From assembly GCF_030315685.1 (NCBI RefSeq), contig NZ_JASXSI010000036.1, positions 1-35,868 of the forward strand: a stretch of 35,868 nucleotides of DNA. Direction: 5' to 3'. Positions 1 to 7,762 of the stretch are shown in pieces. How positions within the stretch are numbered: position 1 is the stretch's first letter; the number at the start of each line of letters is the position of its first letter. The DNA comes from Gordonia sp. ABSL11-1. Lineage in GTDB: Bacteria > Actinomycetota > Actinomycetes > Mycobacteriales > Mycobacteriaceae. The translations under genes and the position numbers were made by a program. The notes under the pieces were generated by a model. It was not told the DNA's origin. It did not search any database and worked only from the letters and a program-made list of their open reading frames with translations.

Positions 1-70
1 GCCGCGGGGTTGGGGGGGGGGCTCCCCCCCCCCCCCCCCCCCCCCCCCCCCACAACCGGGGGAGGAGCAG
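1..70. repeat. G10/C28 homopolymer tract with inverted flanks
   Basis: A run of ten G (12-21) is followed after two bases by a run of 28 C (24-51). The outer bases GGTTG and CACAACC are nearly complementary, so the region could fold into a long G/C hairpin. It lies directly downstream of the stop of the leftward gene at 71-1033, so it could act as its terminator, although no T-run follows. A 28-base homopolymer is rare in bacteria and is also typical of a contig-end or sequencing artefact, so its exact length should not be trusted. Confidence 0.6.
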
Positions 71-1033
71 TCAGGCGAGGATTCCAGCGCTGGTGAGAGC
101 CGCGATGACCTTGGCGTGCAGTACTTTCGGCCGTAGGGCATCAGCCCAAGTCCAACGGACGACTCGTGAGCCGGTCGCGCGAATCGCGTCCTCGCGGAGC
201 TTTTCGTCGTAGATCACGTCCTCGGGCAATCGATCGCCGAACGGGTTGGACCGGTGGTACTTGAACCGTCCGTCAAACTCTCCGACGACCCGGAGTGCGC
301 CTCCGGCATCCCGCCAGCCGAAGTCGCCTCGCACGTGCTTCTCCCCGTTGAGGTTCACAAGGATCGACACCTGGAGTTCGGGGGGAGGTATCGCTGGATT
401 GTCCGCCATGACGAGCCTGCTCAGCGATTCGCCGATGCTCTCTGAGAGCCCGTTGGCCAACGACGCCGCTGAACGGAGGATCGCGATGCCATGATGACGG
501 CGAAGTCGGGCGATCTGATCGTCGAGCTCGTCTTCCGTGATACCCAGGCGCAGGCCGGAGTCGAGGACACACACAGCCTGACGGAGCGAACCGGTCCGCG
601 CCACATCGCACACCGTTCGGGCGAGTGAGGTGACCGGGATACCGTCGATCTCGACGATGTCAGAAGGGCGCAACGCGGCTTGGTGTATCAGGCCGCGCGT
701 CAGGGTCTTGCCGGTGCTCGACGAGGTCAAGTGCACCTTTGTCAGATCTGGCTCCAGCATCGGAATTCGGTGCATCGCCGCGCCTGACTCATGGCTTGCC
801 GTGCGGCCGGGGCCCCCATAGTGGGTCGCCGCGATGACGGTCGTGCGGTACCTCTCGAGCTTGGCGGTGTGCGACTTCGCGGATTCGCCGGTCGTCGGGA
901 GGTACACGCCTCGCCAGACTCGCTCTGTGACTCCCTTCCTTACGTCGCTGCGTAGTCCGGTGTCGGTGAGACCCGCCGCAATTGCTTGTGCACGATAGAC
1001 AAGGTCGTCGGAACCGATTGTTTGGTCGTCCAT
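71..1033 (-). CDS. Hypothetical protein, AbiEi-like N-terminus with DUF559/Vsr-like C-terminal domain
   Basis: This 320-residue protein belongs to a type common in Actinobacteria. The first ~60 residues look like the winged-helix region of AbiEi-type antitoxins. The last ~100 residues resemble a DUF559/very-short-patch-repair nuclease-like fold: GEFDGRFKY, then EKLREDAIRATG, then RVVRWTW. Such proteins are usually annotated as hypothetical or as type IV toxin-antitoxin AbiEi family proteins. No cognate AbiEii nucleotidyltransferase toxin is adjacent, so a toxin-antitoxin role is not supported. The ATG at 1033 is the first in frame. The gene runs leftward toward the G/C homopolymer. The domain call rests on motif resemblance only and no function is established. 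Confidence 0.7.
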   Translation of the reverse strand: MDDQTIGSDDLVYRAQAIAAGLTDTGLRSDVRKGVTERVWRGVYLPTTGESAKSHTAKLERYRTTVIAATHYGGPGRTASHESGAAMHRIPMLEPDLTKVHLTSSSTGKTLTRGLIHQAALRPSDIVEIDGIPVTSLARTVCDVARTGSLRQAVCVLDSGLRLGITEDELDDQIARLRRHHGIAILRSAASLANGLSESIGESLSRLVMADNPAIPPPELQVSILVNLNGEKHVRGDFGWRDAGGALRVVGEFDGRFKYHRSNPFGDRLPEDVIYDEKLREDAIRATGSRVVRWTWADALRPKVLHAKVIAALTSAGILA

Positions 1034-1143
1034 GGCTCGTCATGATGCACCCGAAACGACCCACCGCCCGACCTTTATCCACAGGCCACTCGCCCGCACG
1101 CCCGCCCCAGCTCTCGACTCCGGCCACCTCTCGATGTTCTTCC

Positions 1144-1207
1144 GGCGGTTCCGTGTTCGTCCGCCTGTTGCAACCAGGGGACGAACACAGAAGTGGCGGA
1201 GGAACCG
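1144..1207. terminator. Inverted repeat downstream of the methyltransferase gene, possible terminator
   Basis: GTGTTCGTCC (1153-1162) pairs perfectly with GGACGAACAC (1179-1188). The loop itself contains the palindrome GTTGCAAC. An outer pair CGGTTCC (1146-1152) and GGAACCG (1201-1207) could extend the stem across a one-sided 12-base bulge. It lies in the 233-base gap between the stop of the methyltransferase gene and the start of the next leftward gene, where a terminator would be expected. There is no T-tract, so intrinsic termination is only possible. An operator or other structured element is an alternative. Confidence 0.4.
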
Positions 1208-1231
1208 TGGGCGCGTCGCGGCGGGCGCGGC

Positions 1232-1266
1232 GGGTGCGGGGCGGCGGGCGGCGCGGGGTGGGTGGG
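1232..1266 (+). other. G-quadruplex-capable G-tract cluster
   Basis: Six runs of three or four G (1232-1234, 1238-1241, 1246-1248, 1255-1258, 1260-1262, 1264-1266) are separated by loops of 1-6 bases on the + strand. This satisfies the usual G3+N1-7 quadruplex pattern. The cluster abuts the stop codon of the leftward methyltransferase gene and lies on its template strand, so it could hinder elongation at the gene end. Folding is an inference from sequence only. Confidence 0.5.
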
Positions 1267-1962
1267 TTATGCGTGGGGGAGCGGTACGCCGACCTCGCCG
1301 CCGTCGCGGCGCAGGACACGCAACGACCCCTCGGCGCGCACCTCGGTGAACTGGCCGGTCGCCAGCGCCTGGCGATAGATCTCGTACGGGGGCCGACCGC
1401 CGTCGGCGGGATCCGGGAACACGTCGTGGATGAGCAGCGCGCCACCGATCCGCACCCAGGGAGCCCAGCCGTCGAGATCGTTCTGCGCGGCCTGCATGCT
1501 GTGGCCGCCGTCGATGAACACGACGTCGGCCGGCTTGCCCCAGACCTTCGCGGCGATCGTGGACCCGGCGAGCATGCCGATGACGGTGCCTTCCAGGCCG
1601 GCGTCGAAGATGGTGCGCCGGAACCGTGCCGAGGTGTCGAGAGTGCCGGTGTGCGGGTCCACGAGCGAGGTGTCGTGATACTCCCACCCGGGCTGGTGCT
1701 CCTCCGAACCCCGATGGTGATCGACGGTCACGATCGTCGCGTCGCACGCTTCTGCGGCGGCGCCGAGGAACACCGTCGACTTACCGCAGTAGGTTCCGAT
1801 CTCCACACCCACGTGCGTCGAATTCGACTGTGACAGATACTCACCGGCGATCTCGAAGAGAGTCTGCGCCTCGTCGAGCGGCATGAATCCCGGTGTCTCC
1901 TCGGCGACGCGCAGGCGTTCCGGCGACGGGGCGTTGGGGGTGCGTGCCGACGATGCAGTCAT
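1267..1962 (-). CDS. Class I SAM-dependent methyltransferase (Methyltransf_24 type)
   Basis: This 231-residue cytoplasmic protein has the Rossmann methyltransferase layout. Motif I is GVEIGTYCGKST (SAM-binding loop), motif II is IVTVDHH, and the later acidic strand is ADVVFIDGGHS, typical of the Methyltransf_24/CmcI-like group. The methyl acceptor is unknown. The open frame continues upstream to 2082, but the ATG at 1962 is preferred: the upstream part reads into the divergent gene and lacks family character. Only 49 bases separate it from the divergent oxidoreductase at 2012, so the two share a promoter region. A G-rich tract and a hairpin follow its stop. Confidence 0.8.
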   Translation of the reverse strand: MTASSARTPNAPSPERLRVAEETPGFMPLDEAQTLFEIAGEYLSQSNSTHVGVEIGTYCGKSTVFLGAAAEACDATIVTVDHHRGSEEHQPGWEYHDTSLVDPHTGTLDTSARFRRTIFDAGLEGTVIGMLAGSTIAAKVWGKPADVVFIDGGHSMQAAQNDLDGWAPWVRIGGALLIHDVFPDPADGGRPPYEIYRQALATGQFTEVRAEGSLRVLRRDGGEVGVPLPHA

Positions 1963-2011
1963 GAGGCAGATCCTATCCGGTGGGCATCCGCGCCCGCGTA
2001 GGGTGATCCGT

Positions 2012-2980
2012 ATGAAAGCACAAGTGCTCAGTTCGGAGACCGGGCCCGCGGGGCTGACCCTCGACGACGTCGAGGCCCCCACCCCGGCCGACGGTCAGGT
2101 CCTCGTCGACATCAAGTCGTGCGGGGTCTGTTTCCCCGACCTCCTGATGAGTCAGGGCAAGTACCAGCTGCGCGTGCCCACCCCGTTCACTCCCGGTACC
2201 GAGGTGGCCGGAGTGGTGCGTGAGGCACCTGAGGGTTCATCGGTGAAGGCCGGCGACAAGGTTCTCGTCGCCTCCGTCGTCGGTGGTTTCGCCGAGCAGG
2301 TCGCCGCGGCGCCGGAGCAGTTGCTGCCGTTGCCCGAGGGGCTCACCTTCGACGAGGGCGCGGCCATGGGCATCAACTACCAGACCGCCCTGTTCGCGCT
2401 GAAGATCCGCGCCCAGACCGCTCCCGGCGAGGTCGTCGGCGTGCTCGGCGCCGCCGGCGGTGTCGGCACGGCGTCGATCATGGTGGCGAAAGCCATGGGC
2501 GCCAAGGTCATCGCCATCGTCCACCGCAAAGGTGCCGACGAATTGCTGCGCGACGCGGGTGCCGACGAGATCATCCAGCTCGAAGAGGGATGGGGTGCCG
2601 AGCTCAAGAAGATCGCCCCCGAGGGTGTCGACGTCATGATCGACCCGTCCGGCGGCGATGTCTTCGACGAGGCGCTGCGCCAGGTGGCACCCGACGGCCG
2701 CTACGTGGTCATCGGCTTCGCGGCCGGCGGCATCCCCAGCGTCAAGCTGAACCGCGTGCTCTTCCGGAACATCGCCGTAGTCGGAGCCGCGTGGGGTGAA
2801 TACGTCCGCACGCATCCGGGCGTACCCGAACTGCTGCACGACGAGCTGACCGAGATGATCGCGGCGGGTATGCGACCTCTGGTCAACGTCACCTACAAGC
2901 TCGACGAACTGCCGACGGCGTTGACCGATCTCGCCGAAGGGCGGATCCTGGGGAAGGCGGTCGTCACGATCGCCGACTGA
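2012..2980 (+). CDS. NADPH:quinone oxidoreductase family zinc-free MDR protein
   Basis: This 322-residue medium-chain dehydrogenase/reductase of the quinone-oxidoreductase subgroup has an N-terminal GroES-like domain (CGVCFPDLLMSQGKY, then PFTPGTEVAGVV) and a nucleotide-binding loop VLGAAGGVGTASIMVAKAMG. The structural zinc cysteines of true alcohol dehydrogenases are absent. Such enzymes reduce quinones or enones with NADPH, or act as acyl-CoA-type reductases; the substrate cannot be read from sequence. The start is ATG 2012 (MKAQVLSS), the usual family N-terminus; the longer frame from 1883 overlaps the divergent methyltransferase. It is followed after 17 bases, containing AGAGGAG, by the DUF2277 gene, which suggests co-transcription. 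Confidence 0.9.
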   Translation: MKAQVLSSETGPAGLTLDDVEAPTPADGQVLVDIKSCGVCFPDLLMSQGKYQLRVPTPFTPGTEVAGVVREAPEGSSVKAGDKVLVASVVGGFAEQVAAAPEQLLPLPEGLTFDEGAAMGINYQTALFALKIRAQTAPGEVVGVLGAAGGVGTASIMVAKAMGAKVIAIVHRKGADELLRDAGADEIIQLEEGWGAELKKIAPEGVDVMIDPSGGDVFDEALRQVAPDGRYVVIGFAAGGIPSVKLNRVLFRNIAVVGAAWGEYVRTHPGVPELLHDELTEMIAAGMRPLVNVTYKLDELPTALTDLAEGRILGKAVVTIAD

Positions 2981-2997
2981 GACCAGAGGAGCGCACC

Positions 2998-3285
2998 ATG
3001 TGCCGCAACATCACCGAACTGCGAGGACTCGAGCCCGCGGCCACCGATCAGGAGATCGAGGCGGCCGCCCGACAGTACATCCGCAAGGTGAGCGGCGTGC
3101 GTCAACCGTCGGCGGCGAACGTCGAGGCGTTCGAGGCCGCGGTGCAGAAGGTCACCGACGCCACGCATGAGCTCCTCGACGCCTTGCCGGAGCGGCGGCA
3201 GCCACCGAAGACGGTGCCGCCGCTCCGGCGCCCCGAGGTCCGTGCACGGATGGTGGCGCGCGGCGAGTCGGTTCCCGCGATCTGA
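2998..3285 (+). CDS. DUF2277 family small protein
   Basis: This 95-residue protein begins MCRNITELRGLEP, the hallmark start of the DUF2277 family. It has a helical middle and a basic C-terminus (RRPEVRARMVARGE). The function is unknown. It lies 17 bases after the quinone oxidoreductase with a good ribosome-binding site (AGAGGAG) and is probably in the same transcript. It meets the leftward amidohydrolase tail to tail with a gap of only six bases, and no obvious terminator separates them. Confidence 0.9.
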   Translation: MCRNITELRGLEPAATDQEIEAAARQYIRKVSGVRQPSAANVEAFEAAVQKVTDATHELLDALPERRQPPKTVPPLRRPEVRARMVARGESVPAI

Positions 3286-3291
3286 CCCGGA

Positions 3292-4215
3292 TCAGTTCGT
3301 GACGTCGAACAGCGCCGCCGCGTTGTCGTGGAACGCGCCGCGTAGCCAGTCGTCGCCGAGGTCGAGCCGGATCAACGCCTCCAGGGCGTGCGGGTAGCCG
3401 TAGGGGATGTTCGGGTAGTCGCTGCCGAACAGGATCTTGTCGCCGATGTCGCGTACGCGGCCGAGCGCCTCCTTCGGGTACGGCGCGTCCGCCTCGGAGA
3501 AGTCCGTGAACGACATCGTGGTGTCGAGACGGACGTTCGGGTAGCGCTCGGCCAGCTCGAGGAACTCGAGGTACTCCGGTGTGCCCATGTGCGCGACGAT
3601 CAGCGGCAGCGACGGAAAGCGGTGCAGCAGAGCCCGTATCGGCTCGACGCCGGTGTGGCGGCCGGGGGCGGGCCCGGAGCCGCAATGGATGATGACCGGC
3701 ACCTGACTGTCGGCGATCTGCGACCAGACGCCGTCGAGCAGTGAATCGAGCGGCGAGTAGTCGCCGACCTGGATGTGACATTTGAAGACCCGTGTGCCGC
3801 GCTGGATCGCCTTCGATACATAGCCGGTGGCCGATTCCTCGGGGTAGAAGGTCGCCGTGTGCAGGCAATCCGGGTGATGGGCGGCGAAGTCGGCCGCCCA
3901 CCCGTTCAGCCACTCCGCCATGTCCGGTTTGTGGGGATACACGAGGGACGAGTAGGCGCGGACGCCGAAGCCCTGCAGGGTGGCGACCCGTGAGTCCTCG
4001 TCGGCGCGGTAGGTGATCGGCCATTCCCGGCCGACGAGCGGGCCGGCCGACGCGAAGTAGGCCCAGACCTTGTCCATCACCGACTTGGGCATGAAGTGGG
4101 TGTGTACATCGATCAGACCGGGAAGGCCGAGCTCCTGCCACACCTCGCATACCGATGCGGCCTCGTCGGAGCTGAAGGGACGGGGGCCTGCGGAAGCCGT
4201 GGCATCGTCGCACAT
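3292..4215 (-). CDS. Amidohydrolase family protein (Amidohydro_2)
   Basis: This 307-residue metal-dependent hydrolase or decarboxylase has a TIM-barrel amidohydrolase pattern: metal-binding DVHTHFMP near residue 36, IIHCGSG in the middle, VAHMG, and the late aspartate in FGSDYPN. These match the Amidohydro_2 group (ACMSD/gamma-resorcylate decarboxylase-like and lactone hydrolase-like enzymes). The substrate is not determinable. It lies 72 bases downstream of the epoxide hydrolase gene on the same strand and may be read from the same promoter. The start ATG 4215 has only a weak ribosome-binding sequence (GGACAG). Confidence 0.87.
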   Translation of the reverse strand: MCDDATASAGPRPFSSDEAASVCEVWQELGLPGLIDVHTHFMPKSVMDKVWAYFASAGPLVGREWPITYRADEDSRVATLQGFGVRAYSSLVYPHKPDMAEWLNGWAADFAAHHPDCLHTATFYPEESATGYVSKAIQRGTRVFKCHIQVGDYSPLDSLLDGVWSQIADSQVPVIIHCGSGPAPGRHTGVEPIRALLHRFPSLPLIVAHMGTPEYLEFLELAERYPNVRLDTTMSFTDFSEADAPYPKEALGRVRDIGDKILFGSDYPNIPYGYPHALEALIRLDLGDDWLRGAFHDNAAALFDVTN

Positions 4216-4287
4216 CTGTCCAACGCTACGTCAGTGTCGCCCATGCGATCGATCGATTGGTCCGCAGCCGCACCATCGTGTGTCGGA

Positions 4288-5460
4288 TCAGGCTGCGGCG
4301 AGTACCGCCGTGAGGCCGGATCGGAGATCGTCGACGAAATAGCCAGGGACCTCCAGAGAAGGGAAGTGTCCTCCGGCCGGCGGTTCGGTCCACCTGACGA
4401 TGCGCGAAAAGCGTTCGCGCGCCCAACGATATGGGCATTTCTCGATGTCGGCGGGATAGACGGAGATGGCAGTCGGAACATCGACACCCAGGTGCGGATC
4501 CACGGCATTGACGCCCCCGTGGCTCTCGTGATAGATCCGAGCGGCGGACGCGCCGGTACCGGTCAGCCAGTACAGGGTGACGTCGTCCAGAAGTCGGTCT
4601 CGCGGGATCGTCTCGAACGGAGTGTCGTCGGTATCGGTCCATTCGGCGAACTTGTCCATGATCCACGCAAGCAACCCGACGGGGGAATCCACGAGCGCGT
4701 AGCCGATGGTCTGCGGTCGAGTCGCCTGCTGCTTGGCGTAGGCGCCGCGGTGGAGATAGAAGTTCTCGGTGTCGTCGGCCCATCGGCGCTCGGAGGGCGT
4801 CAGCCCGTCCGTGGAGAGCCCAGGTGGCGCCTGGACGAGCGTCGTGTGGATGCCGAGGACGTGATCTGGGAACCTGCCGGCCAGAACAGTGGTGATCACA
4901 CCGCCCCAGTCGCCACCATGGGCGAGAAACGTGCTGTAGCCGAGCCTGTCCATCACAGCCACCCACGCCGCAGCGATTCGTCCGACTCCCCAACCGGTTC
5001 TGGTCGGTTTGCCGCTGTAGGCAAAGCCGGGCAGAGACGGTGCCACGACATGAAACGCCTGGGCGCCCACGTCAGCGGGCTCCGCCAGTTCGTCGATGAG
5101 GTCGATGAACTCGACAATGCTGCCCGGCCAACCGTGCGTGAGAATCAGCGGCACAGCGTCGGGGCGGGAGGAACTGCGGTGCACAAAGTGGATGTCCAGC
5201 CCGTCGATGGTGGTGCGGTACTGGCCAATCCGATTGAGTCGATCTTCGAACGACCGCCACTCGTAGTCCGTCCGCCAGTGGTCGACGGTCTCTGCGAGGT
5301 CGGCGAGCGGAACCCCCTGCCGCCAGCGATCAGAGTTCGCGACGTCGATCGTCTCGCGCTCAGGGAATCTCGCCGCGGCCAGACGCGTGCGTAGATCGTC
5401 GAGGTCGGCCTCGGGTGTGTGCGTTTCCCACGGCTCGACGCCGTCACTGGACGAGACCAT
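4288..5460 (-). CDS. Epoxide hydrolase, alpha/beta-hydrolase fold with EHN domain
   Basis: This 390-residue protein has an epoxide-hydrolase N-terminal (EHN) region in the first ~110 residues, followed by the catalytic fold. The oxyanion motif is HGWPGS, the nucleophile aspartate is in HGGDWGG, and the late histidine is in PAGGHFPSLE. Family members open epoxides to diols through an alkyl-enzyme ester; the natural substrate here is unknown. ATG 5460 is preceded by a near-perfect ribosome-binding site (AGGAGGT), which fixes the start. The gene diverges from a CGNR regulator across a region with two related palindromes, so it is likely controlled by that regulator. Confidence 0.92.
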   Translation of the reverse strand: MVSSSDGVEPWETHTPEADLDDLRTRLAAARFPERETIDVANSDRWRQGVPLADLAETVDHWRTDYEWRSFEDRLNRIGQYRTTIDGLDIHFVHRSSSRPDAVPLILTHGWPGSIVEFIDLIDELAEPADVGAQAFHVVAPSLPGFAYSGKPTRTGWGVGRIAAAWVAVMDRLGYSTFLAHGGDWGGVITTVLAGRFPDHVLGIHTTLVQAPPGLSTDGLTPSERRWADDTENFYLHRGAYAKQQATRPQTIGYALVDSPVGLLAWIMDKFAEWTDTDDTPFETIPRDRLLDDVTLYWLTGTGASAARIYHESHGGVNAVDPHLGVDVPTAISVYPADIEKCPYRWARERFSRIVRWTEPPAGGHFPSLEVPGYFVDDLRSGLTAVLAAA

Positions 5461-5496
5461 GTGACCTCCTCGGTATCGACGGGCATGTCGTCCATG

Positions 5497-5513
5497 AACC
5501 GTCTAAGACGGTT
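5497..5513. promoter_or_regulatory. 17-bp operator-like palindrome, copy 1
   Basis: AACCGTCTAAGACGGTT has perfect 8-base arms around a single centre base. It lies between the divergent epoxide hydrolase and CGNR genes, upstream of the likely -35 of the CGNR gene. A regulator binding site is inferred, most simply for the adjacent CGNR protein. Confidence 0.65.
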
Positions 5514-5520
5514 CTACCAT

Positions 5521-5554
5521 CGGACAGTGATCTCGACAACCGGCTATGGTGGTT
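5521..5554 (+). promoter_or_regulatory. Leaderless promoter of the CGNR gene with overlapping second operator copy
   Basis: A candidate -35 CGGACA (5521-5526) and -10 TATGGT (5545-5550) are spaced by 18 bases. The GTG at 5557 follows the -10 by six bases, as in leaderless actinobacterial transcripts. AACCGGCTATGGTGGTT (5538-5554) matches the palindrome at 5497-5513 at 13 of 17 positions and covers the -10. The two copies are centred 41 bases apart, about four helical turns. Autorepression is the natural reading but is inferred. Confidence 0.5.
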
Positions 5555-5556
5555 CT

Positions 5557-6132
5557 GTGCGAGGCGAGTTCCCCGATTTCCGGCTGGGTACCGAGCTGGC
5601 GACCAGTTTCACCGCGACACTGACCGAACGTCGTGGCGATCCGGTCGAGCGTATCCCGACCCCGGGGCGTCTGATGGACTGGCTGGTGGTCAGCGGTCTG
5701 CCAGTGCAATCCTGCACGGACGCTCAGCTGGAGAGTGCACGTGAGCTGCGGGAAGGCATTCACGCGGCGGCGACCGCAGCGGCGTCCGCCGATGCCCTGC
5801 CCGCGGACGCGCTACGCGTCATCAACGAATGCAGCGCGCAGGGCCGGGCCGCGGCCGTGTTGACGCCCGAGCGGAAGCGGTTGTGGCAGTTGGGTTCGCC
5901 GCCAGAGGTCGAAGATGCACTCAGTGTCATCGCTGCCGACGCGGTGGCCATCATCTCGGGTGAACGCTCAGGGCGACTGGCTCTGTGTGCCTCGCCGACC
6001 TGTCGTGCCGCGTTCTTCGACACCAGTCAGAGCCGGACCCGTAAGTGGTGCGAGATGAACACCTGCGGGAATCGGCACAAGAAGGCGCGTTACAACGACA
6101 ACCATCGCGAGACTGCCCACACGACCGGGTGA
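5557..6132 (+). CDS. CGNR zinc-finger / ABATE-domain transcriptional regulator
   Basis: This 191-residue protein has an N-terminal ABATE-type region (FRLGTELATSFTATL, then TPGRLMDWLV) and a C-terminal zf-CGNR domain. The zinc cysteines are in LCASPTCRAAFFD and WCEMNTCGNRHKKARY. CGNR proteins are presumed DNA-binding regulators. The start is taken as GTG 5557, which directly follows a plausible -10 (TATGGT), so translation would be leaderless; GTG 5527 and an ATG at 5494 are alternatives in the same frame. It probably represses itself and the divergent epoxide hydrolase through the two palindromes. It ends 80 bases from the convergent decayed dehydrogenase. Confidence 0.87.
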   Translation: MRGEFPDFRLGTELATSFTATLTERRGDPVERIPTPGRLMDWLVVSGLPVQSCTDAQLESARELREGIHAAATAAASADALPADALRVINECSAQGRAAAVLTPERKRLWQLGSPPEVEDALSVIAADAVAIISGERSGRLALCASPTCRAAFFDTSQSRTRKWCEMNTCGNRHKKARYNDNHRETAHTTG

Positions 6133-6212
6133 CGCCCGATCCGGGGAACGGTTCCGTCGTGGCGAACTCGCGAGGTGGACGCGCACCGATCTCGCCGACA
6201 GGCCGTGGCATA

Positions 6213-7094
6213 CTACCTCGGCGTGATCAGCACCGTCCGCTGGTCGTTCGTACCGCGTAGCTGGCTGAACACCCGGCCGACATCCCCAGTCCGACATGCT
6301 CGGTGACGAACAGCGACGAGTCGACGATACCGGTGACGACCGCCCGTCCGGCCGCGACGAACTCGGCTTTGGTGTAGTAGGAGACGAAATGCATCGTCGT
6401 CTCCTTGACCACTCCGGCGACCGGGGGACGGTGTCCTCGCTCATGCACACGCCGGCGATCACGACGGTGCCGTGCACGCCACCTCGAGCGCAGCAGCCCG
6501 GCGACCCTGCGCGGGGATCGGAGCACACGATCCGTCCGGTCGGCACTCGTGACAACCAGTGCAGCACAGCCAGTCCGACGGGGCCGACGCCAGAGAACCA
6601 GAACGCGATCGTCGGGTGCCACCTGCGCCCGTGTCCCGGCGTGGAGTCCGACGGCCATCGGCTCGGCGAGGGACGCATCCTCGATGACGACGGGTGCTCG
6701 GTCGGCGAGGAGGTCGAGTCGTGGGCTCGACGCAGCGCTGACCCGTACGTACTCCGCCAACGCGCCCGAGGCGAGGCCGAGCGCCTCCGCATCCGGACAG
6801 TGGGCGATGTCGCCGGTCACGCACGCTCGGCACCGGGTGCACCCGATGACCGGCATCGATGCCACGGGTGAACCGACGGGTCAGTCCGCCTCGACGTCAC
6901 CCCCGGCGGCGACGACGACACCGGCGAACTCGTGACCCATGATCGTCCCGTCCGGGAGGAAGGGTGCGGTCGAGGAGATCCGATCCGCAGATTCCGGTCG
7001 CCGCGACGGCGAGCACGATTTCGCCGGGCCCCGGAGAGGGGTCGGCGACGTCGGCGATCGCGAACGATCCCGCGGCGGTCACGGCGGCACGCAC
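6213..7094 (-). pseudogene. Decayed zinc-binding alcohol dehydrogenase (MDR family)
   Basis: Recognisable dehydrogenase pieces lie in successive reading frames. The N-terminus VRAAVTAAGSFAIADV...GICGSDLL starts at GTG 7094. After a frame change come TIMGHEFAGVVVAAGG, an in-frame TGA where the homologous frame suggests Trp, the structural-zinc stretch CTRCRACVTGDIAHC, then a frame change to GVGPVGLAVLHW. Next are GTVVIAGVCMSEDTV, MHFVSYYTKAEFVAAG in another frame, and DVGRVFSQLRG in yet another. At least four frame changes, one stop and an apparent loss of ~60 residues after the Rossmann loop leave 882 bases instead of ~1,020. It begins two bases after the thioesterase stop and was the last gene of the leftward operon. 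Confidence 0.88.
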
Positions 7095-7096
7095 GA

Positions 7097-7762
7097 CTAT
7101 CCCGTGTCGCTGTTGTCGACGGCGGTGACCTTGTGCGGCATCGGTCCGTCCCAGTCCTTGGGGACGATGAATGTGCCCTCCGCGGTGACTGTTTCGCCAT
7201 TCACATCGGCCAGCGAACCGCGGACGATCTTCTTGCGTCCCGCCCGCTCGACGATGACCGCCGTCGCGTGCAACGGTCCGAGTGGTGTGGGCCGGACATA
7301 CCGGAGCGAGATCGTGCCGGTGTAGCACGGGACATTGTCGGCACTGCCCGCCTCCCCGAGCACATGATCGAGCACCAACGCGACGACACCGCCGTGCACG
7401 CACCCCGACGGCCCCTCGTAGGCCGCCCCGAGCACGAAGTCGGCGGTGACCGTGCCGTCGTCGTGGCGCACCGTGTGCAAGGGAGGCGCGATCGCGTTGC
7501 GCATACCGATCACGGCGTTGCCCCACGGCATCCCCTGCAGGTCGGAGGTGAACCGCACGCCGTAGGCACCGTCGAGCTGTTGCGCGCGTAGCGTTTCCAC
7601 GGCCGTGTCCACCAGACGGTGGACGTCGCGGACGGTGTCGTCGTCGACCTCGGTGCGGATCACCGCGTCGATCAACTGCCGTACCGAGTCGGTCAGCGGC
7701 TCATAGAGTGCACGCCGTCGCGCGATCTCCTCGTCGGAGATGTCCTCGAGAGTGAACTCCAT
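7097..7762 (-). CDS. PaaI-type hotdog thioesterase
   Basis: This 221-residue protein has a helical N-terminal extension of ~90 residues and a C-terminal hotdog domain. The motif GPSGCVHGGVVALVLDHVLG is the typical HGG turn followed by the hotdog helix with its acidic residue. Family members hydrolyse acyl-CoA thioesters in the cytoplasm. The start overlaps the stop of the upstream hydrolase by one base (TGATG), and its own stop is two bases before the start of the decayed dehydrogenase, so it belongs to the leftward operon headed by the aldehyde dehydrogenase. It may release free acid from a CoA intermediate, but the substrate is unknown. Confidence 0.88.
   Translation of the reverse strand: MEFTLEDISDEEIARRRALYEPLTDSVRQLIDAVIRTEVDDDTVRDVHRLVDTAVETLRAQQLDGAYGVRFTSDLQGMPWGNAVIGMRNAIAPPLHTVRHDDGTVTADFVLGAAYEGPSGCVHGGVVALVLDHVLGEAGSADNVPCYTGTISLRYVRPTPLGPLHATAVIVERAGRKKIVRGSLADVNGETVTAEGTFIVPKDWDGPMPHKVTAVDNSDTG

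Noticed and set aside
71..1033. Complete AbiE toxin-antitoxin system
   Set aside because: No AbiEii nucleotidyltransferase partner is adjacent; the C-terminal part looks nuclease-like rather than antitoxin-like.
6145..6155. GGAAC-G-GTTCC as a bidirectional terminator between the CGNR gene and the dehydrogenase remnant
   Set aside because: A one-base loop cannot form a hairpin and there is no T-tract; at most a chance palindrome.
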